Source: Palaemon carinicauda
Lineage: Eukaryota; Arthropoda; Malacostraca; Decapoda; Palaemonidae
Assembly: GCF_036898095.1 (NCBI RefSeq)
Contig: NC_090739.1
Coordinates: 103,313,758 to 103,377,757 of the forward strand
Reading direction: 5' to 3'
Length of the DNA: 64,000 bases
Shown: in pieces, positions 40,131 to 53,049 of the stretch
Numbering within the stretch: the stretch's first letter is position 1
How the letters are laid out: every line of letters starts with the position of its first letter
The notes under the pieces: model-generated
The model's input: the letters and a program-made list of their open reading frames with translations, nothing else
Databases searched by the model: none
What the model was told of the DNA's origin: nothing
Made by a program: the position numbers and the translations under genes

Positions 40131-41253
40131 TCTGATCCTACCTGAACTTTCCTGTTTCTTCTGATCCTACCTGGACTTGCACGTTTCTTCTGATCCTACC
40201 TGCACTTTCCCGTTACCTCTCATTCTACTTGCACCTGCCCTTTCCTTCTGACCCTTCTTGTACTTGCACATTCTTTTTTATACTACCGGCACTTTCCTGT
40301 TCCTTCTGATCCTACTTGTACATGCACGTTCCTTCTGACCCTATATGCTCTTGCACATTCGTTTTGACCCTAAATGCACTTGCATGTTCCTTCTGATCCA
40401 ACATGCACTTGCATGTTCCTTCTGATCCAACATGCACTAGCACGTTCCTTCTGACCCTATATGCACTTACAAAATCCTTTTGACCTTATATGCATTTGCC
40501 CGTTCCTTCCGATCCTACTGGCACTTTCCTGTTCCTTCTGACCCTACCTGCACTTGCACATTCCTTCTCATCCTACCAGCACTTTCCTATTCCTTCTGAT
40601 CTTACTTGCACCTCCCAGTTCTTCCAGATCCTACCTGAATTTCCCCATTCCTTCTGACCATACCTGCACTTTCACATTCCTCCTGACCCTACCAGCACTT
40701 ACACGTTCCTTGTAGACCTATCTGCACTTACACATTCCTTCTGATCCTACCGGCACTTTCCTGTTCCTTCTGACCCTACATTTACTTGCACGTTTCTCCT
40801 GACCCAACCTGCGCATGCATGTTCCTTCTGATCCTACTGGCACTTTATTGTTCCTTCTGATCCTACTTGCACTTTATTGTTCCTTCTGATCCTACTTGCA
40901 CTTAACAGTTCTTTCTGATTCTACCTACAATTGCTCATTCCTTCTGACCATACCTGCAATTTCATGTTCCCCCTGACTCTACCTGCACTTGCATGTTTCT
41001 TCTAATTCTACCTGCGCTTGAACGTTTCTTCTGATCCTACTTGCACTTTCCAGTTCCTCCTACTCATACCTACATTTTCCAGTTCTTTCTGATCCTACCT
41101 ACACTTGCCCATTCCTTCTGACCTTATCTGCACTTGCACCTTCCTTCTCAACCTACTTGCACTTGCCCATTCCTTCTAAACCTACCTGCACTTGTCCAGT
41201 CCTTCTGTCACCTAGCTGCACTTGCACGTTCCTTCTGGCCCAACCTACACTCG
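40131..41253 (+). repeat. diverged monomeric flank of the 29-bp minisatellite
   Basis: The 'ttctgatcctacctgcactt' monomer continues for about 1.1 kb without the five-type order, with more substitutions and small length changes. This is the expected older margin of a locally homogenised array. Confidence 0.9.
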
Positions 41254-42250
<997 letters not shown>

Positions 42251-45200
42251 GGGGCTACATGAATAAACCTTGAAGAATGATATGATAATTGTTAAAGGTA
42301 AGCGAATATTTTATCCGCATTTTCAAATAAGGCTGAATTATGAAGTTCTCTTTTATTTTAACCCGATGCTCACCTGCAATTTCAGATCTCTCACTCCCCA
42401 TCCGTGATCCTTCCCTTATCCCAAAATTTGGAAATGTTTACAAAGAAAAAAAACAAAGACTCGCCTCATATGGCTGATGAGTCTCCCGTTGCCCCCCTCC
42501 TCTTTGAGTATCAGCATTTGCCAATTTGTTCCTCGCCACAAAAAGGGTTAAAGAGTCTATGTGGTACATCCTGATCTTAACTACATTAATCACTTGTTAT
42601 TTTAGACTATTATTTTATTTCCCATGTACAGAACTTGTTCCTTCTTTTACTGGTGTCTTGAGAGCTGTATATCAATGTCTCAATTTGAATATATTTTACT
42701 TGTCAAAGGCCAGCAGTCTGTACTGGTAAACGTGTTGGACTTTAGTCTGCTTATTGATCCAGCTGTCTTGTCAGTGAAGGTTTTATTCTGACAGCTAAAG
42801 TCATAAAAAAAATTATGGTTGTGTTATGCCATTGTTACCTTGCTCAAAAGCCTCAAATTCTTTAAGTTTGTAATGGTTTATCAGATTTTAGAGTTTGGTT
42901 TAAATTATCTTATTTGAATCAAATATTTCAGAATCTTTAAGAAGGTTGCATTGTAGGAGGTTATAATGTCAAATGCACAGGTATTTTTACGATAATTTTC
43001 ATCTCTAGCAAAATTGTTTGCACTTGTGTCAATTACAAAAATATCAAATTTGAACTGTGTGATGTAAGTAGTGGAAAGTCTATCTAATGTAAATGGATTG
43101 TGATTCAATGTGCTTCAGACATGTTTAGGCTCTTTTTTTCAGTTAATATGTAATTGATGGTAATTTTTATCTCAAAATTTTTCATAAAAACTTATAGTTC
43201 GAGTATAATTGAATTACTTTATTAAATATTAATGATAAGTGTACTTAACGTAAGTGTTTCAAGGAATTAGATAAGAGGGTCATTTTCAAGTCTTGCTTTT
43301 CAGAGCTTTTTATTATGGCGAGATACCTGGGCTCTCTGAAAAGGTGCACAGCTCGGTTCATAAATTCCATTTTGTTTCTTGTCTCGTGTCATTTGTGCCC
43401 ATGACATAAAGGAGGGATAAATAACACTTTAACCATTTTTAGATGAATTGTGTAATAAGTTTCTGAATATGTTATCATTGACGGGAAAGCTGTCTAGGTG
43501 TGTGTATGCGTGTGTTTGTATTGTTTAAAGGGTGGGAAGACTGATTTGGTAAGACAAAGAATTTTGTCAGGGTTGTGTGTTTTAAGTGCATTTTTTTTTC
43601 TATTTATGGCAAAGATTTTTCTATTTCCTTACATTGATCAAGTATGAAAGTTCCATTTTCATAAAATTGCTTCATTTGCAAATCCTCATCACATGTATTT
43701 TAAAGATGCATGAGTTCTGGGTAGCTTTTATGGTTAATGCAATACTGATGTGCAGAACAGAGTCCTGTCTTTAAACAGCATCATTCCTTGAGGAGAAAAT
43801 TCATAACATTGTAAGAGACGTATTAGTTTTTTTACACTTGCAAAATTCTCAATAATTAGAATATCGTTAATGCCCTGAATATAAATTATTCATAATCTGA
43901 TTTACTCCTTTTATAGACCCCTTAACTAACTATATGGTTAGATATCTTGCCAATTTATTGAAATTGTAAGATTATTAGATTATACACTGAATAGTGGGTA
44001 AGTACATACCTGACATTTTTGTGTAGCGATTTTGTGTTCGTCTTTTACATTGCCTAACATTTTGGCCAGTATTTCTTATAATTCCTTTGATAACTTTCAT
44101 CAACTTATCCTATATGCAACTGGCGTCAACTTTGATTATCTTTATAATGATTAAAATACTTCACAATCAGAACATGGATAGTTATGAGACATTGACAAAT
44201 TGCTTTATTGAAGGAGGGTAAAATCTAAAATATCACAGTACAATATTAAATGTTATGTCTTTCGATGCCATAAGGTTTTAATCTTGCCAAAAAACAAAGT
44301 ACTCACTACTGACCTTGTAAATAACTATTTCTGTCCTCACGCCCTTTTGTTTAGTTGCTTGCCATTAAGAGATCACAAGAGCTCAGTGAAGCTAGAGTAG
44401 TTTTAGTATTAAATTGAGGATTATAAGATTAGATTAAAATTAAATGATGGGGTTACAAAATTAATAGAAAATAAAGTATGGGAAATTGGATATTGCATAA
44501 CCTAGCTACCTTAATGTTACTTTTCTTATTCCACAACGCAATGAAATATGGTAACTCATATCTCACCCTCTCTTCTCTTCTCTATCTCTCAGAGAGTAGA
44601 ATAGTTTAGTGTCATCAGTGCACCTCACAGTATTCTCTATAGCCATTACACTTGAGGATCTTGGCAGCATTTCTTCAGGCCCTACTCTAACTGCACTATC
44701 TTTATAGCCTTCAACTTTACCTCCTTCCCTGCCTTCACTCTTCCATCTCCCCTCCAAACTGTTTATAACTATTACTTCAAAGTGCATTCCCCGGTTGCGC
44801 TTGGGTGTTGAATAGTCTCACAAGCCCAAACGCTAGGCTATATTCTTTAATCTAATAAAGTCTGGCTTTTAAATAAATCTCCAAACACAGGGTTCCTATA
44901 GATTTTTTCCTATTGGTAAGAAGGTCAAGTGTTTTTTATGCAACATTTATTCTCATTTATCGCATATCGGTATAGCAATAGGATTTAAAACCCAGAAAAT
45001 TTTCATACTTGATATCAATGTCTGATTTAATTTTGATGAAAATCTACAAATATTTATTATTGGGATTCAGTGCTATGAAAATGTTAAGAATTCCATTGTA
45101 AGGAATGAGTGATTGCTGTGCTAGTATTGAGTGATTGGTTTGAGATTCTTATGGAGAAGTTAGGTCGTTCTTTTGCCTAATTCTTTTCAGTAGAGTTTGT

Positions 45201-47584
45201 CCCAAAATGGAAAAAAAGTCAGTTTTTATTTTTAGCAGAAAGGATTTTAGTTGCAGCTTTTTGTAGAGTAGTACGAGTTAGAATTTCATATGGAATTATG
45301 GAGGGTTTTGCATTGTAATTTACCTAGCGTAGTTTCCAAGCAATTTTTATTTAACTATGTGAAAAGTGGAAAAATATCCTCTATCCAATTAGCAAGTATA
45401 ATACTCAGTAATTCAGCCCATAGACAAGCTTCAAACTCGAGTTTCTTTAAAAAAGTATTTACCAAGAGTACAATCGTCAGATATATTAAGCAGAGCATAT
45501 AAAGAAAATTAGGTATTTCAAAATTTTGAAACAACCCGTCTTATATTCTTATTAATGTAGCCTATTAGATTAAAAAAGAACTTGAAGTTTTAGTATATGC
45601 CCAAATATTACAGATATTCTGGCATAACTTTGTGTTTAACTTGAATTTCGGTCAAGATTTTTTTTAAAAGACAAGCTTATTTTCTCGAATTTAAAGCTTG
45701 GACGTGGTAATTATGTGATTTGTTGAACGAAAGGAGAAAATTTCTGTCTACATAAAATCACCCAAAAGTAGATGATTGAAGAATATGATTTGTCTTTTTG
45801 TTAAGGGAGATTCGAGTTTGATGCTTCACTCCTCATAAGCAAATATTATCCTAATAATAGTTAACTTGTTTAGAAGTTATTATTACTGGTCCTGTGTTTC
45901 TTTATTAAGAAAATTATTCTAGCTTTCTTTTATTCTGAATTAAAACACGAAATGAATTCATCATTATTTTAAAAGTCATCAAGTTGATGAATTGATGGAT
46001 ACTCTAGATAATTAAGTATTTGATGATTTAAAATTATATTTGCCATCGTTAGTATTTTTTTTCAAGCCCCTTACATTGAAAGGTATTTTGCAGCTCAGAG
46101 ACGTTCGTGTTCCTAACAATGCTTAAAATCATATCGGTTATTTAAGATTTGTTTATCTTGTTCTGATTTTCAATAGAGAATATCGTACTCCACTAACATG
46201 ATCTCCATCTGTCTTGTGTCTTTGCTCATTCTGGTGACTTTAAAAAGGCATTCTAAACTTCATTACAGGTTAGGTTAATCTAAAGTCTTTTAAGGACAAA
46301 AATCCAGAAAGTGTAAAGTTATTTCAATTGCTAAAAGTAGCTTGACCATATACTATATTGACCGTAACTTGTGGCGATATATGAAGTTACACAGGACCTG
46401 CGAAAATATGTAATGAATTATATAGGATCATCTCCTATGATTATTGGCTGAATATACTTTAAACAGGGAATATGTGCTAGTCATAGTATAGTAAAGGAAT
46501 TGTGAGCAAAGAATAGAGTGGGAAGATATTATAAGGTAGGGAGAGTAATATAGATAATTATAAGATGATCATATATTATGGGCTTATATACTGAGGATAG
46601 TTTAATGCAATAAGGGAATATAAGCTAAAGATAGTATATTGAAGGTTATGATAGTATCTACTGTGGTTGAATTTATTTAATTCTATAGGTGTAAGACATA
46701 AACTTGTTTCTCAGAGTACTGTAGATAAATATTCAGTTTGGATCATATGTTTCATAACTCTATTGGCATGTAAAACAAAAGCCATTTCCATAAGGTTATG
46801 TTTTAAAGAATAGTGTCGTTAGATGTGTTTTAGGTTAAACTCGCTTTCCAGCTTTTTCTTGGGTTAGCATTTGAGAACTTTGTTACACAGCTAAAGTGGT
46901 TCAGGTGTCCATGTGTAAGGTGAATGCGTACTTCGGTCCGATCTGACTGTCTGCTGGGGGAAGTAGCAAGGATGGTCAGGGCAGTAGCCTTGCACGTCTC
47001 TTCTCTTTTACCTGACTCAATCATGTGCACTAAATGGGGCGAGACAGGGAGGCATCTTGGCATTTGTGAATCTTGTCTGCTTTTGAGTGAGCTTCAGGTG
47101 TCTGCAGTTATGGATCGTTCTGAAATTGCACAAAGGCCTGAAAATTACTTTTCTTTTCTTTTAGATTTTACTTTGTTTACCATTCTAGAAATATTAATGA
47201 TATTTTTAAAATGTATAATTTAATATTTCATTGAAGAATTGACGTAACTATAATTGTTGGAATATGCCCTATAGTGATGTAAATAATGACGCAAGTCTTT
47301 TACCGTTTAACATCAGGAGAGCTCTAAACTATTCCTGAAGTCTTTAAATTACAATACAGGTATTATTTTGTAAAATTATTAATAAAATATTAAATAAAAA
47401 ACGGAGGAATAGGAAAGCATTCAAGGGCCTAGTAACATTGCTTCCTCGAAAGAAAACTTTGCACTAAGTTTCTGGTTACTAGGTGGGGTTTCCTTTTCCT
47501 CCTTTTCTTTTTATTAATAATTTTATGTTTTTATTAGAGAAATTACTGCTTACTTACACAGTCATGAATTATGTAACCTCAAAA
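42251..47584. other. AT-rich sequence, nothing recognised
   Basis: About 5.3 kb in which only short frames of 60-100 codons occur (for example 46924-47223), none with a recognisable domain, conserved motif or splice-consistent partner that I could identify. It is the most likely place for host intron or intergenic DNA in this window, but I see no exon. Confidence 0.5.
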
Positions 47585-47795
47585 TGCTGAGCTTTAAACG
47601 CTCCAACAGTCGTTAAAAAAAATAAATCGGACATTGACCAGAAATAAAGAAAACGGAACGTTTTGTCATAAACTGCTTAGTATTGGATGAAGGGTGACTT
47701 GCCTAAGAGCCTTTCCTCGTCCAATCATGAGCCGAATGTATGACAAACGTTAAGTTTTCTTTGAATCCAGGCCGTTTAAAGCGTTCAGAAAATGG
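47585..47795. repeat. imperfect foldback (MITE-like palindrome)
   Basis: 'aaagaaaacggaacgttttg' then 'tcata' (47647-47671) is matched in inverted orientation by 'tatgacaaacgttaagtttt' then 'cttt' (about 47739-47762). An outer pair 'gctttaaacg' (47590) and 'cgtttaaagc' (47771), and an inner pair 'attggatgaa' / 'ctcgtccaat', extend the symmetry. Arms differ by gaps, so it is an old foldback. No target duplication was identified. Confidence 0.6.
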
Positions 47796-48474
47796 GTTTT
47801 CATAAATTTGATACATTTATATGTCATTGACTTCATAGTTCTTATATTTTCAATATATAACTAAACTGAAACCTTTTTTATGTTTGACATTCAATCTTCT
47901 GCAATAAAAGTCTTTAACGAATTACTAAGTTCTTCAGCTTTAATTACTTGTTTAAATCTAATAGCTACAAGATTCGGAGGATTTTGAGGAATATTAATGG
48001 AAATGATAAGACCATTATTATCATGACTTTATTATCATGACTTTAGTTAAAATAAAATCTACATATCAGACAGCAGGATTAAGAAGTGGACTTTGATCCA
48101 AAATGAAATATGAGACAATTCGGCATTGTTGACTTTTAAATATATTAGACATAGGTACCGCTGCTCTCATCACCCAGTAGGGGGTATTGAACTCTGCAGA
48201 TGGGGAAACAAGTCTAAATGAACAGTGGCTAGTTAGGAAAGGAGTATTTCATGAGGCTTTTGGCCCACTTTTCGTGGGGAATAAGACATTTACTGGTACT
48301 AGAAGGGGAAGGGGCCCGTTTAGGGAGAACACACTGTCATATGAAGTTTACTATAGCGAGACTAAACCCGACTAGTTGCATTTTTTCTTCTTTTGTCATT
48401 CCGTTTTCTTTCTTGTGTACCAGGGGATACTAAATTAAAAAGTAATACTTCTATGCATTTTATTTTGGAACTCC
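47796..48474. other. AT-rich sequence, nothing recognised
   Basis: A GC-richer patch at 48160-48380 contains two overlapping ~60-codon frames with no recognisable family. Confidence 0.45.
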
Positions 48475-48650
48475 TTATGATGTTACAAAGTTGTTTTTAT
48501 GATGTTACAAAGTTGTTTGAGTATGGTAATTATATTTTACAATATTTTTTGTGTATAGCAAAAATATTTTGAACAGTTTAATTAAGTATGGTGATTATAT
48601 TTTACAATATTCTTTGTGTATAGCAAAAATATTTTGAACAGTTTAATGAA
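48475..48650 (+). repeat. 22-bp and 65-bp tandem duplications
   Basis: 'ttatgatgttacaaagttgt' starts at 48475 and 48497 (period 22). 'gtatggtaattatattttac' and its near-copy start at 48521 and 48586 (period 65), with only a few differences across the whole unit, so the second duplication is fairly recent. Confidence 0.93.
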
Positions 48651-49380
48651 GTTTCATACCTCTGTAAAGTATACTAAAATATTGTCACTTAAAAGGTTTG
48701 TTAGATGTTATACAAGAAAGGTAGCAGTAAAGCTCCGAAAAAGGGGAATTATTACAAACTGATCTATCACATTACACAGTATAAATGAAAATGACATTCA
48801 TAAATAACGAATTGATAGTCTTTTTAAATATTTAACTCTAAATAGTTGATACTTTATATAGTCTATTGCAGAAGTATAAATGGTATAGACGAAAATATTT
48901 TTTTTTTCTAGGTAGGAGCTAAGGGTTTGATAACATGCAGGAATAAAGGAACGTACACGACCCAACATTTTGATAACAGTAATATGGCCATTACTGAATA
49001 TTTCAGTAACATTCCAGATTAATTAGTCAGAAAACTGTTAAAAAGTCATTCATGATGTTAAGTACTAGATATTTGAATAGTTAATTAGAATCATCTTCAC
49101 TCATATCGGAAAGGAGGTATCTCAAATTGGCCAATTATGGATTTTAGCAAGGGGCAATATTTCTGAATATTCTGCATAACTAATGATGAAGCATAAAAGT
49201 TTGTTCATTTTCAAAACTGAAATAGATAGGCAAGATCATTCTTTTAAGTTTGAGGTCGACTGAAAATATTCTGCTTAGTAAACTATACTTAGAGATGCCT
49301 CATTTGACCTAAACAGGCACGCAAATTCTGTTTACCATTGACCTTAGTATCAATATTGCTAACAATGTCGAGTCTAAAAA
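48651..49380. other. AT-rich sequence, nothing recognised
   Basis: No gene, RNA or repeat was supported up to the degenerate LINE that follows. Confidence 0.5.
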
Positions 49381-49775
49381 TCAAATTATGCTCTTTTGGA
49401 AGAAGACTACAGAACAAATGTTGTTCAGAGAATCAATCAAATATATAAGACTAGATATGGTGGACCATATGCACCACAGACTTGGGTGTAGTGAAAAGGA
49501 GAAAAATAAGTTCTGGAGATATATGGATGAAGTCATGACAGCAACAGATATAGAAAAATTGCCAGTTGTAGGAGGAGACTTGAATGAACACCGGATGCAA
49601 CCGAGAAAACATCAGTAGAATATGAAGATATGACATGGGAGAAATTAACGAAGGAGAATTGATAACAGACTTTGCACTGGCATTTAACATGGCAATTAGC
49701 AACACCTTTTTCATAAATGATGACTACGTGACATATAATAGTGGGGGAAGATATACAAATAGATTTTTTAATGTG

Positions 49776-49808
<33 letters not shown>

Positions 49809-51510
49809 GAAGCAGTAGCAGCCCATGACAGGAATCAATCTGAAGAAAATAGGATAGATTGGAAAACTGCAAATTAAGAAGCTAAAAGGACAGTAGCACA
49901 GGCAAAAGCAATTCCAATGGATAAGCACTACGAGAACTTATGAGACAGCTGAAGGCCAAAAGAGAATATGCAGTGAGCAAGAGATGAATCATCTGATGAT
50001 CTAACATATCAGACAGATCAAGAAGTTTTATCAAGAGGAAAGCATAATAGCTAGATGGAAGGAGTACTTTGAAGTTACTAAATGATGAAAACCCAAAACA
50101 ATAATAAGAGATGGAAACCCCATGAAAGAATAGTCCACGATATAAGCAGAGAAGAGGGTAAGAAGGCACTAGATAAAATGAAGAAGGGGAAAGTGGTGAT
50201 ACCTGATGGAATACCAGCTGAAGTGTGGAAGTATTTGGTAGGAGAGAAAGGCATAGACATCCTGTAGGATTTATTAACCAAGATGTATAGCCAGGAAAGA
50301 ATGCCAGACATGTAGATAAATGACCAAATGCTCCCGAAGGGTGATGTCCGGGAGTGAGGGAACTACAGAGGAATTAAACTACCACATGCAATGAAAATAT
50401 ATGAGGATTATAGAAGGAAGATTGAGAATGGAAACCACAATTTGTAAACAATTTGGTTTTATGCCAGGAAAGAGCATAGTTGATGCATTATTTGCATTCG
50501 GCAGACAGTAGAGAAGTATAACGAGAAACAGAAAGGACTACATCTTGTGATTATTGATTTGGAAAACCGCGATAGGGTACATAAGCAGCTAGTGTAGAGG
50601 TGCTTGAGAGAAAAAAAAAAGTGTTTCTGAAAAGTATGTCAGAATGATGAGGGATATTTCTGCAGAGCCAATCACACCAGTAAGAAGCACTGTTGGAACT
50701 AGGGAAGTTCAAAGTGAAAGTTGGTCTTCACCAGGGCTAAGCCCTTAGTCTTTATGTGCCTTGGAGTGCATTGTTTGATCATGACATTGTGCTGACTGAT
50801 CTAACATGTGTCCAACTTAAGGTAGAAAGATAGAGAGAAAAACTTGAGAGTAGAGGCTTAAAAATTAGCAGAACAGGCGGAATATATGTAGACAGGTGGA
50901 GAGGAATGGCAGGGAGCAGTGAAATTGGCCCAAGCAGCCATAAAGAGGGTTAGCTCCCACAAATATCTTCGTTCTGTTATGAGCAAAAATGGAAACCTTG
51001 CCTTGATGCAGAAGTCATACATAGAATTCATTGTGCATGGATGATTTGGAGAGTCATCAGGGATACTTTGGGATAGCAAGATCAGTGCAAAGGTTAAAGG
51101 AAAATTTTATAAAAGTGTTGTTAGACCAGCAATGCTCTATGGGGAGACTTGGCCAATAAAGAAAGAGCAAGAAACTGGAATGATGCGAGACCAGAATGCT
51201 GTGGTGGATGTGTGGTGTCATATAAAAAGATAAGATCCGGAATTAATTAATCAGGGGGACAATCAAAGTATTTGAGGTTTCAAAGAAATCTCAATAAAGA
51301 AAACTGGAATGGTTTTGGTCATGTCATGAGGAGAGATGAACACATGTAAAAGGGTTATGAACATGGTGGTGTAGGGCAGAAGGAGGTTGGGAAGGCCAAA
51401 GTTCAGGTGGAAAGATAGGCTATTGGATGATATGAAGGAAAAGGGTCTAAGAGAACAAGATGTTCTGGAGAGAGGAATATGGAGAAAGCTGGCTAGAAAC
51501 AGTTACCACA
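49381..51510 (+). pseudogene. heavily decayed RTE-like LINE (endonuclease and RT)
   Basis: Endonuclease part: DMVDHMHHRLGCSEKEKNKFW and LPVVGGDLNEH (49388-49618), then ELITDFALAFNMAISNTFF and YVTYNSGGRYT (49635-49760). An A27 run (49780-49806) replaces expected residues before EAVAAHDRN. RT part: EGKKALDKMKKGKVVIPDGI and PAEVWKYL (50150-50245), GNYRGIKL near 50360, then scattered matches with many stops. The catalytic box is not recognisable. A late phrase (EWFWSCHEER near 51310) sits where RTE elements have LRWFGHVMRR, and 'LARN' near 51490 is close to the usual C-terminus. A decayed relative of the 34.7-36.7 kb element type. Confidence 0.75.
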
Positions 51511-51632
51511 TATAAATGGGAAAAGTTGAATGCAAAGATATAAGACTGGGAAAAGGCTAAATAGAAACAGCAACCCCATATAGAAATTGGAAAAGTTGAA
51601 GGCAAAGAAGAAAATGTAAAACACTTCTTAAA
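51480..51632 (+). repeat. 68-bp tandem duplication at the LINE 3' end
   Basis: 'gctggctagaaacagttacc' and 'aggctaaatagaaacagcaa' are corresponding points 68 bp apart (anchor 'aaacag' at 51497 and 51565), and 'ggaaaagttgaa' with 'gcaaag' recurs likewise. It duplicates the end of the degenerate RTE-like coding region. Confidence 0.8.
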
Positions 51633-52983
51633 TTTCTTTCTGAATTCTGAAAAATGAACAAACTTCTGGATTTTAACATTTCTTATGGAGGATATTAAGA
51701 AATAACCTCCTCTCACCAAACCTGAAGATCGCTTAAGACGTATCATTTCCTTTATGCACAAAGGTTGATTTTAATTACCTAGTCAAATATTTTGTACTTA
51801 AATTTCAGGAATGAACCCTTTTCCAGCATTCTGACTATAATGAACCTTGGATAAAGACTGTAGTAGTTCATAATGTCCATACCTACCACTGATATCCAAA
51901 TGCTGGGCCATTTACCTTATTTAATGTATGTAGTTATAGGCTACCATTATGTTACTGGCATGTTACTTTTTGGCCATAAAATATCATTCAGGACCTTAAC
52001 TTTTATATTTTCAAGTACGGTATCTTCGTCCATATAAATTTTCTTTTACAGTTGACATTATTGAGTAGTGCCTATTATTTAAAAATATATATCTGAAATC
52101 ATTACAGAATAAGCAATATACATCTATGAGTGATACAAGCATATCATGTCTAAGTTTTAATTATTATTTCTATTCAATAGAATCGTAAATGAGAATACAG
52201 TATTTTGTTTATAAAAAGCAACTGGCTTTAAGGATTTATCTGCTTAGTAACCATTTTCAATTCACATCCTATCTATAAAGTTATATTTTAGATTTGCATA
52301 ACAATTCTACCTAAAACCAACTTAGATAGGTTTGAAATATACAATGTACATTTCTATTACAATTGAAAATTTCAACCAGAACATTACCTACTAAATTGGT
52401 AAATATCACTTTAAAAGTAGTAACCTTTGAAATACAACTTCAAAACACAACGTTGAAAGGAATATCACAGGTATTCACTAAATGTTTTTTTTTTTTCACT
52501 TGTATCTTCCTTATAGACAATCTCACTCACATTCACTAAATTATCTTAGGAAACTGAAAACTTTTCTTTTGATTACGAGCTCCCCAATAGGTAATAATTC
52601 CTCCCATGGTCCTAAATAATTTATCACGACCAGATTACTATTTTTCCTAATTAGTGCCTCTCTCTTTACAAAATATTAATCTTATTAAGTACAACTAGCC
52701 TACCCCTTTAAGTCTATCTAAAATAATCTTGAATGTTTTACATCAAAACTACTCTTAGAACATCTGCTTCAAGAAATTCAAGAAATATTTTATGAATGGA
52801 GATTTAAAACTATTTTACTGATTATTTCTTACTTTTAAGACTACCATAACTGAATTTATTACTATTCCTTTCATAAAACCTTTCAATATAAATTTAGTTC
52901 TTAAAATGCTCCAAATTACAACCGTTAATAACTATATAGTCTATATTCTACAGCAAATACAAGCAGTTAATTGCACCTTTTGT
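51633..52983. other. AT-rich sequence, nothing recognised
   Basis: No gene, RNA or repeat was supported before the target duplication of the next element. Confidence 0.5.
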
Positions 52984-52992
52984 ATAATGAAT
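52984..52992 (+). repeat. target-site duplication, left copy
   Basis: 'ataatgaat', identical to 57092-57100, directly adjoining the LINE 3' end ('cgtcgtcggcgcc' on the plus strand). Confidence 0.8.
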
Positions 52993-53049
52993 CGTCGTCG
53001 GCGCCCACTCGTGTCCGAGTATAGGGTTCTGTCGTTAGCCATCAGCCTC

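Noticed and set aside
37771..41253. CRISPR-like array of 29-bp repeats
   Set aside because: The monomers are directly adjacent with no spacers and are embedded in a eukaryotic transposon landscape; this is a minisatellite.
48160..48380. Possible host exon in a GC-richer patch
   Set aside because: Two short overlapping frames, no recognisable domain, and no convincing splice-site partners.
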